NCBI RefSeq assembly: GCF_019976975.1
Contig: NZ_AP024630.1
Location: forward strand, 3,658,001-3,722,000
Direction of reading: 5' to 3'
Source: Arthrobacter sp. NtRootA1
GTDB lineage: Bacteria > Actinomycetota > Actinomycetes > Actinomycetales > Micrococcaceae
DNA length: 64,000 nt
A program made the position numbers and the translations under genes. Positions within the stretch are counted from its first letter, which is position 1. Each line of letters begins with the position of its first letter. Shown here in pieces: positions 59,046 to 64,000 of this stretch. Below the pieces are notes generated by a model. The model made no database searches. It worked only from the letters and a program-made list of their open reading frames with translations, and was not told where the DNA came from.

Positions 59046-61787
59046 TCAGCGCCGCTTCTTTTTGGCGGTTTTGCGCTGTTCCTGGGTGGCTGCTTTAGCA
59101 GGATTACCCGATCGGCCCGAGGAGCGGCCTTCGATGCGGGTCTGGCTCGCCCCGTCCTCGCCTGGGGCTGTGTACTGCAATTGCGCTGGCTTTTCGGGTG
59201 TCTCCAGACCGGCAGCGCGGATCTGGGGATCGTGGTGCTCGGTGTGTGCACCTGCCGCAGTATCGTCGGCAACAACGACATCTTCGGCGGGGGTCACCTC
59301 AACTTCAAGGTTGTAGAGGAACCCGATGCTTTCCTCCCGAATGGCTTCCATCATGCTTTGGAACATCACGAAGCCTTCGCGCTGGTACTCCACCAGCGGA
59401 TCGCGTTGAGCCATGGCCCGCAGCCCGATGCCCTCTTTGAGGTAGTCCATCTCGTACAAGTGTTCTTGCCATTTACGCCCAAGCACCGACAGAACCACCC
59501 GGCGCTCCAGCTCGCGCATACTTTCGGAGCCAATTGCTTCTTCACGGGCTTGGTACACCAGCCGCGCGTCAGAGAGGATCTCTTCCTTGAGGAATTCGGC
59601 AGTGACCCTGGACTTACCGCCGGCTTCATCAATGATTTCCTGCGCAGTGACGGTGGCTGGGTAAAGCGTCTTCAGGTTTGACCAGAGCTGGTTGAAGTCC
59701 CAATCATCGCCGTTGCCTTCTGCCGTGGCGGCTTCAATAAGGGCGTTGATGGTGTCTTCCAGGAAGAACTGAACTTTTTCGTGGAGGTCATCGCCTTCGA
59801 GGATCCGACGACGGTCCCCGTAGATCGCTTCACGCTGGCGGTTCAAGACGTCGTCGTACTTGAGGACGTTCTTGCGCTGCTCCGCGTTGCGGGCTTCCAC
59901 CTGACCTTGAGCCGAGGCAATGGCACGGGAAACGAGCTTTGATTCCAGCGCGACGTCGTCCGGCACGGAACTGTTCATGAGTCGCTCGGCAGCACCGGAA
60001 TTGAACAGCCTCATGAGGTCGTCGGTCAGTGAAAGGTAGAAACGGGATTCCCCGGGATCGCCCTGACGTCCGGAGCGGCCGCGCAACTGATTATCAATCC
60101 GGCGGGACTCGTGGCGCTCGGTGCCCAGCACATATAGGCCGCCAAGGTCCAGTACTTCCTCGTGCTCGTCCTTAACCGCCTGCTTGGCCGCTGCGAGTGC
60201 CTCCGGCCATGCTGCCTCGTACTCTTCCGAGTTCTCCTCGGGGTCGAGCCCCCTCTTGGCGAGCTCTGCGATAGCAGTGAATTCGGCGTTGCCACCAAGC
60301 ATGATGTCGGTACCGCGGCCTGCCATATTGGTTGCCACCGTGACGGCACCCTTACGTCCGGCCTGAGCGACGATGGAGGCTTCCCGTGCGTGGTTCTTGG
60401 CGTTGAGAACCTCGTGGCGGATTCCTTCCTTTGCCAGCAGCTTGGAGAGATATTCGCTCTTCTCGACGCTGGTGGTGCCAACAAGTACTGGCTGGCCCTT
60501 TTCGTGGCGTTCCGCGATGTCCTTGACTACAGCGTCAAACTTGACGATCTCGTTCTTATAGACGAGGTCCGACTGGTCAATGCGCTGCATGTCCCGGTTG
60601 GTGGGAATGGGTACAACTCCGAGTTTGTACGTACTCATGAACTCGGCGGCCTCGGTCTCGGCCGTACCCGTCATGCCGGACAGCTTCGAATACATGCGGA
60701 AGTAGTTCTGCAGGGTTACCGTTGCCAGGGTCTGGTTTTCGGCCTTGATCTCGACGTTTTCCTTGGCCTCGATGGCCTGGTGCATGCCTTCGTTGTATCG
60801 TCGCCCGGCAAGGATACGGCCTGTGTGCTCGTCAACAATCAGGACTTCGCCGTCGAGTATGACGTAATCCTTGTCGCGCTTGAAGAGTTCCTTCGCCTTG
60901 ATGGCGTTGTTCAGGAAACCAATGAGAGGGGTGTTGGCCGATTCATACAGGTTCTGGATACCGAGGTAGTCCTCCACCTTTTCAATTCCGGTTTCCAGGA
61001 CACCAACAGTCCGCTTCTTCTCGTCGACTTCGTAGTCGACCTCCGGCTGTAGCCGGAGAACGACCTTTGCGAATTCGCTGAACCAGCGGTTTGTGTCGCC
61101 TTGGGCCGGACCCGAGATGATGAGGGGGGTACGCGCTTCATCGATCAGAATCGAGTCAACTTCATCCACAATGGCGAAGTTGTGCCCCCGCTGAACGAGT
61201 TCACTGGCGTCCCAGGCCATGTTGTCGCGCAAATAGTCGAAGCCAAATTCGTTGTTTGTACCGTAGGTGATGTCTGCGGCGTACTGCTGCCGACGCACTG
61301 ACGGATCCTGGTTGGAGAGGATGCAGCCGCTGGTAAGGCCAAGGAAGCGGTAGACGCGTCCCATGAGCTCGGACTGGTATTCGGCAAGGTAATCATTCAC
61401 CGTGACCACATGGACGCCATTGCCCGTAAGGGCATTGAGGTAGGCCGGCGCCGTTGCCACGAGGGTCTTGCCTTCACCGGTTTTCATTTCGGCAATGTTG
61501 CCCAGATGAAGTGCGGCGCCACCCATAAGCTGGACGTCAAAGTGCCGCATGCCCAACGTTCGGGATGAGGCCTCACGGACCGCAGCAAATGCCTCCGGCA
61601 GGAGGGCATCCAAGGTCTCGCCGTCCTGATGCCGGGAGCGCAGGCGGTCTGTTTCCTCCCGAAGTTCAGCGTCAGAGAACGTCTTGAAAGAGTCTTCCAG
61701 GGCATTGATGGAATCGGCATAGTTCCGCAGTTGCCGGAGTGTTTTCTTGTCACCCGTGCGGAGAAGTTTTTCGATTAGTGATGCCAC
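59046..61787 (-). CDS. secA: Preprotein translocase ATPase SecA
   Basis: 913 residues from the GTG at 61787. SecA drives unfolded preproteins through SecYEG. Motifs: Walker A MKTGEGKTLVATAP, DEVDSILIDEARTPLIISG (DEAD-type), GTTSVEKSEYLS, and NMAGRGTDIMLGG. The C-terminal linker is long and lysine-rich (AKKKRR) and lacks the zinc-binding cysteines of proteobacterial SecA, as in SecA1 of actinobacteria. A single copy in the window; a SecA2 was not seen. Confidence 0.98.
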   Translation of the reverse strand: MASLIEKLLRTGDKKTLRQLRNYADSINALEDSFKTFSDAELREETDRLRSRHQDGETLDALLPEAFAAVREASSRTLGMRHFDVQLMGGAALHLGNIAEMKTGEGKTLVATAPAYLNALTGNGVHVVTVNDYLAEYQSELMGRVYRFLGLTSGCILSNQDPSVRRQQYAADITYGTNNEFGFDYLRDNMAWDASELVQRGHNFAIVDEVDSILIDEARTPLIISGPAQGDTNRWFSEFAKVVLRLQPEVDYEVDEKKRTVGVLETGIEKVEDYLGIQNLYESANTPLIGFLNNAIKAKELFKRDKDYVILDGEVLIVDEHTGRILAGRRYNEGMHQAIEAKENVEIKAENQTLATVTLQNYFRMYSKLSGMTGTAETEAAEFMSTYKLGVVPIPTNRDMQRIDQSDLVYKNEIVKFDAVVKDIAERHEKGQPVLVGTTSVEKSEYLSKLLAKEGIRHEVLNAKNHAREASIVAQAGRKGAVTVATNMAGRGTDIMLGGNAEFTAIAELAKRGLDPEENSEEYEAAWPEALAAAKQAVKDEHEEVLDLGGLYVLGTERHESRRIDNQLRGRSGRQGDPGESRFYLSLTDDLMRLFNSGAAERLMNSSVPDDVALESKLVSRAIASAQGQVEARNAEQRKNVLKYDDVLNRQREAIYGDRRRILEGDDLHEKVQFFLEDTINALIEAATAEGNGDDWDFNQLWSNLKTLYPATVTAQEIIDEAGGKSRVTAEFLKEEILSDARLVYQAREEAIGSESMRELERRVVLSVLGRKWQEHLYEMDYLKEGIGLRAMAQRDPLVEYQREGFVMFQSMMEAIREESIGFLYNLEVEVTPAEDVVVADDTAAGAHTEHHDPQIRAAGLETPEKPAQLQYTAPGEDGASQTRIEGRSSGRSGNPAKAATQEQRKTAKKKRR

Positions 61788-61829
61788 GTGAAATTGCTCC
61801 CAGTCTCATGCTGCCGAATTCTGGCTGTT

Positions 61830-63119
61830 TCAGTCTACGGGAGAGAGTATCGCCACGTTATCCGGTTCCCCTGTGAGCGGACTGCTTTGCCCATCTGGCC
61901 CACGACGCCCGATAGGGCCTCCGGCCACAGCTTCGGAGAGTGAAACCGCGAGATCCCCCACGGGCCACACAACAACTTCCTGAAGGCCGAGCCATTCGGC
62001 CATGAGCCACAATTCGGCGGAAAGCTCGACGGCGGTATCCGGTGGCGCTCCTGGTTCACCAAATGCGGACCGAACCAAGAGTTGGCCTGCGGCCCTGTCA
62101 GCCTTCAAATCGACCCGGGCCACGATGCCTTCCCTGAGCAGGAAGGGCAAAACGTAGTAGCCGAAACGGCGCTTGTCAGCAGGCGTGTAGATCTCAATCC
62201 GATAGTGGAATCCGAACAACTCTTCCAGGCGCCGCCGCTCGAAGACGAGCGAGTCAAAAGGGCTCAGCAGCGCCCGGCCTTCGGCCTTGCGTGGCAATCT
62301 GGCATCGATGTGCCGGTACGTTTCCCGGTCCCAACCGCGAACGGAAACGCGCTCCAGCCGGCCTGCCTGGAGGAGGCGCTGCACCGACGCCTCCCCAGCC
62401 TTCAGCGGGGTCCGAAAATAGTCGGCAAAACACCGGACCGTTCCGATGCCATGTGCCAAGGCAGCTGCATCCATGAGCCGGTCAAGGGCGGTATCTGCAT
62501 CCATCCCGCTGTGTACCGAACCCGGCAGAACCCTGGAAGTAAGTGTGTAGAGACGTTCGAATTGGGGTGTCCGCGAAGCCGCTGAAACACGGCCTTCTTC
62601 AAACAGGTGCTCTAGAACGCGCTTTACGGTGTTCCAGTTCCAGCCCCAATTTGCGCTTTCGGTGTCCGGGATGTGCCCAAGTTGTACAGTCAAGGCAGAC
62701 GCCGTCATCGGCGGTCCGGCCTCAAGGGCTGCGAGGATTCGTTCCTCCATGGCGATCCGCACCGCGGGCTCCATGTGATGTGCCCCCACCCACGCCCGCT
62801 TTTGCCAGAGAAGCAGGTCGGGAAAATGCTCCGGACGGATATAGCTGGCCTCGTGAGCCCAGTACTCCATCATTTTGCGCGGTTTTCGGCCTGCCATGGA
62901 GTGAAGGATTGCCGGATCGTAGTTTCCCAGGCGGGAAAAGAATGGCAGATAGTGGCTCCGAGCCAGCACGTTCACGGAGTCGATCTGGACAAGCTGGATC
63001 CGGGCAAAGGTCCGGCCCACCGCCCGTGGGGTCACGGGGCCGGCGGGCCGGACTTTCGCCAATCCTTGGGCTGCCAATGCGATCCGCCGTGCCTGTGACA
63101 GGCTCAGCGAAGCGGTCAT
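61830..63119 (-). CDS. Winged-helix DNA glycosylase, YcaQ/AlkX family
   Basis: 429 residues. Three tandem winged-helix units typical of the HTH_42 (YcaQ/AlkZ) family. The N-terminal ARIQLVQIDSVNVLARSHYLPFFSRLG contains the catalytic Q-x-D of the YcaQ (AlkX) branch; AlkZ of Streptomyces has Q-x-Q. Later RYGVL-like YYVLPFLLREGIVARVDLKADR is also conserved. YcaQ unhooks interstrand crosslinks and removes bulky alkylated bases. It lies between secA and hpf on the same strand, apparently with its own start. Confidence 0.88.
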   Translation of the reverse strand: MTASLSLSQARRIALAAQGLAKVRPAGPVTPRAVGRTFARIQLVQIDSVNVLARSHYLPFFSRLGNYDPAILHSMAGRKPRKMMEYWAHEASYIRPEHFPDLLLWQKRAWVGAHHMEPAVRIAMEERILAALEAGPPMTASALTVQLGHIPDTESANWGWNWNTVKRVLEHLFEEGRVSAASRTPQFERLYTLTSRVLPGSVHSGMDADTALDRLMDAAALAHGIGTVRCFADYFRTPLKAGEASVQRLLQAGRLERVSVRGWDRETYRHIDARLPRKAEGRALLSPFDSLVFERRRLEELFGFHYRIEIYTPADKRRFGYYVLPFLLREGIVARVDLKADRAAGQLLVRSAFGEPGAPPDTAVELSAELWLMAEWLGLQEVVVWPVGDLAVSLSEAVAGGPIGRRGPDGQSSPLTGEPDNVAILSPVD

Positions 63120-63146
63120 TGAAGTCCTTTCTCGTGCGATTAAGCC

Positions 63147-63875
63147 TTACTTGGCGGTGGCCGCCTGGTCATCCGAGCGGTACGCGTGGATCTTCTCCTC
63201 CACGGCTTCCTCGCCGGGCTCGCAGGTGGAGTCGAGGGTTATGACACCATAAGTCCAGCCACTGCGCCGGTATACAACCGAGGGCGCATTGGTTTCCTTA
63301 TCCAGGAACAGGTAGAAGTTGTGCCCCACCAGTTCCATGTTGTCCACTGCATCATCGAGTGTGAGGGATGCGGCGGGGAAAACCTTCCGACGGATCAAAA
63401 CGGGTGAATCACCTGCTGGAATATCGTTCTCGATGTCGTAGGGCGACCGCTCATCGGCCTGCGGTTCAGCCTCTTGGTGGTTGTTGGCGCCTGCGTAAAT
63501 TGGCTCACTGGCACTCGCGGGCTCGAGGGAGGCCGTTGCTTCCCGAACGGCCTTGGGCGTGTGGCGCCCGTGGTGCACCTTCTTCCTGTCCTTTGCGCGA
63601 CGCAACCGCTCAAGCAGCTTGTTGTACGCAAGATCGAAGGCAGCAAATTTGTCAGCGGCTGTGGCCTCGGCACGGATAACAGGGCCTCGGCCCAGGACGG
63701 TCACTTCAACGGTGAGCTGTCCCGGCGTTTGCCGGGGGTTGGTCTCCTTGGAAACCTTGGCGTCGACTCGCTGGACTTTGTCCCCCAGCGATTCAATCTT
63801 TGAGATTTTCTCGCCGGCATATTCGCGAAAGCGGTCAGAAACTGTCAGATTTCGTCCGCTGATCATGAACTCCAT
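63147..63875 (-). CDS. hpf: Ribosome hibernation-promoting factor, long form
   Basis: 242 residues from the ATG at 63875 (GGAGGG upstream). N-terminal S30AE domain (about 1-105, MISGRNLTVSDRFREYAGEKI), a charged linker, and the C-terminal dimerisation domain of long HPF (about 180-235, VIRRKVFPAASLTLDDAVDNMELVGHNFYLF). Long HPF forms inactive 100S ribosome dimers in stationary phase or stress. Same relative position to secA as Rv3241c in mycobacteria. Confidence 0.96.
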   Translation of the reverse strand: MEFMISGRNLTVSDRFREYAGEKISKIESLGDKVQRVDAKVSKETNPRQTPGQLTVEVTVLGRGPVIRAEATAADKFAAFDLAYNKLLERLRRAKDRKKVHHGRHTPKAVREATASLEPASASEPIYAGANNHQEAEPQADERSPYDIENDIPAGDSPVLIRRKVFPAASLTLDDAVDNMELVGHNFYLFLDKETNAPSVVYRRSGWTYGVITLDSTCEPGEEAVEEKIHAYRSDDQAATAK

Positions 63876-63917
63876 GGTGCCCTCCAAATAACTCAGGTGA
63901 CACGATAACGACGCTGT

Positions 63918-63952
63918 AGGGGGCTGGTCTGACGGACAGTCGAGCCCCTTTC
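63918..63952. terminator. Possible terminator upstream of hpf
   Basis: AGGGGGCT and AGCCCCTTT arms with an inner GTC/GAC pairing. It may end a minus-strand gene lying beyond base 64000. The remainder of 63876-64000 shows no gene. Confidence 0.4.
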
Positions 63953-64000
63953 CGAGCCGCTATCGACAGGTACATCTGTTCTTGGTACCCACAACCGACG

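Overview
The window is high-GC DNA from the chromosome of an actinobacterium. Gene content fits the Micrococcaceae, most likely Arthrobacter or Paenarthrobacter; this is inferred, since no 16S rRNA gene is present. Markers are a SigR/SigH-type sigma factor, a WhiB1-like protein, a BldC-like protein, an actinobacterial tmRNA tag, a SAM-IV riboswitch, a GlfT2/Glf/Wzm-Wzt galactan-type locus, a PdtaS-like kinase and an Rv3235-secA-hpf neighbourhood like that of mycobacteria. No rRNA, tRNA, CRISPR array, prophage or insertion sequence was seen.

Layout. 1-9.8 kb: sigR (cut by the window edge), a DoxX-like gene, aroA-rsgA-hisN, a SAM-IV riboswitch with a class V PLP enzyme, a methyltransferase, a DtxR/MntR regulator, a DHA2 drug exporter and a zinc-ribbon protein. 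9.8-16.5 kb, minus strand: an HtrA-like protease, tmRNA, smpB, a coiled-coil M23 endopeptidase, ftsX, ftsE and prfB, covering ribosome rescue and division-coupled wall hydrolysis. 16.6-21.5 kb, minus strand: a Tad/Flp pilus operon (tadA-B-C, a pilin-like gene, two TadE-like genes, one TadG-like gene). 21.7-31.2 kb: secreted proteins, namely a GH25 lysozyme with FG-GAP repeats, a ceramidase-like enzyme, two related lipoproteins and a large Ig-like/FG-GAP protein whose 5' end lies in an inverted duplication.

31.3-42.6 kb, minus strand: surface polysaccharide synthesis and export. It holds a GT2 enzyme, GtrA, a large membrane protein, a Wzt/Wzm ABC exporter, a GlfT2-like galactofuranosyltransferase, UDP-galactopyranose mutase, and a WbpB/E/D-like trio for an acetamido sugar. 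42.8-47 kb: one large EssC-like FtsK/SpoIIIE ATPase with an FHA domain and no WXG100 partner in view. 47.7-54.4 kb: whiB1, a PdtaS-like kinase and the large NAD-glutamate dehydrogenase. 54.5-58.9 kb: an Ssd/CpaE-like protein and a SAF-domain protein (the missing Tad accessory parts), a BldC-like regulator, a LysM membrane protein and an Rv3235-like protein. 59-64 kb: secA, a YcaQ-like glycosylase and long-form hpf.

Main observations. An identical 11-mer, AGTTATCCACA, which contains a perfect DnaA box, lies about 85-105 bases upstream of three starts and in the same orientation each time: tadA, the SAF/Ssd operon and the EssC-like gene. It suggests one regulator for the split Tad system and the EssC-like ATPase. 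Other candidates are 10-bp-phased direct repeats before the BldC-like gene and the LysM gene, a SigR-type autoregulatory promoter that sets up a longer SigR isoform, and a 189-bp inverted duplication that supplies the start region of a large secreted protein.
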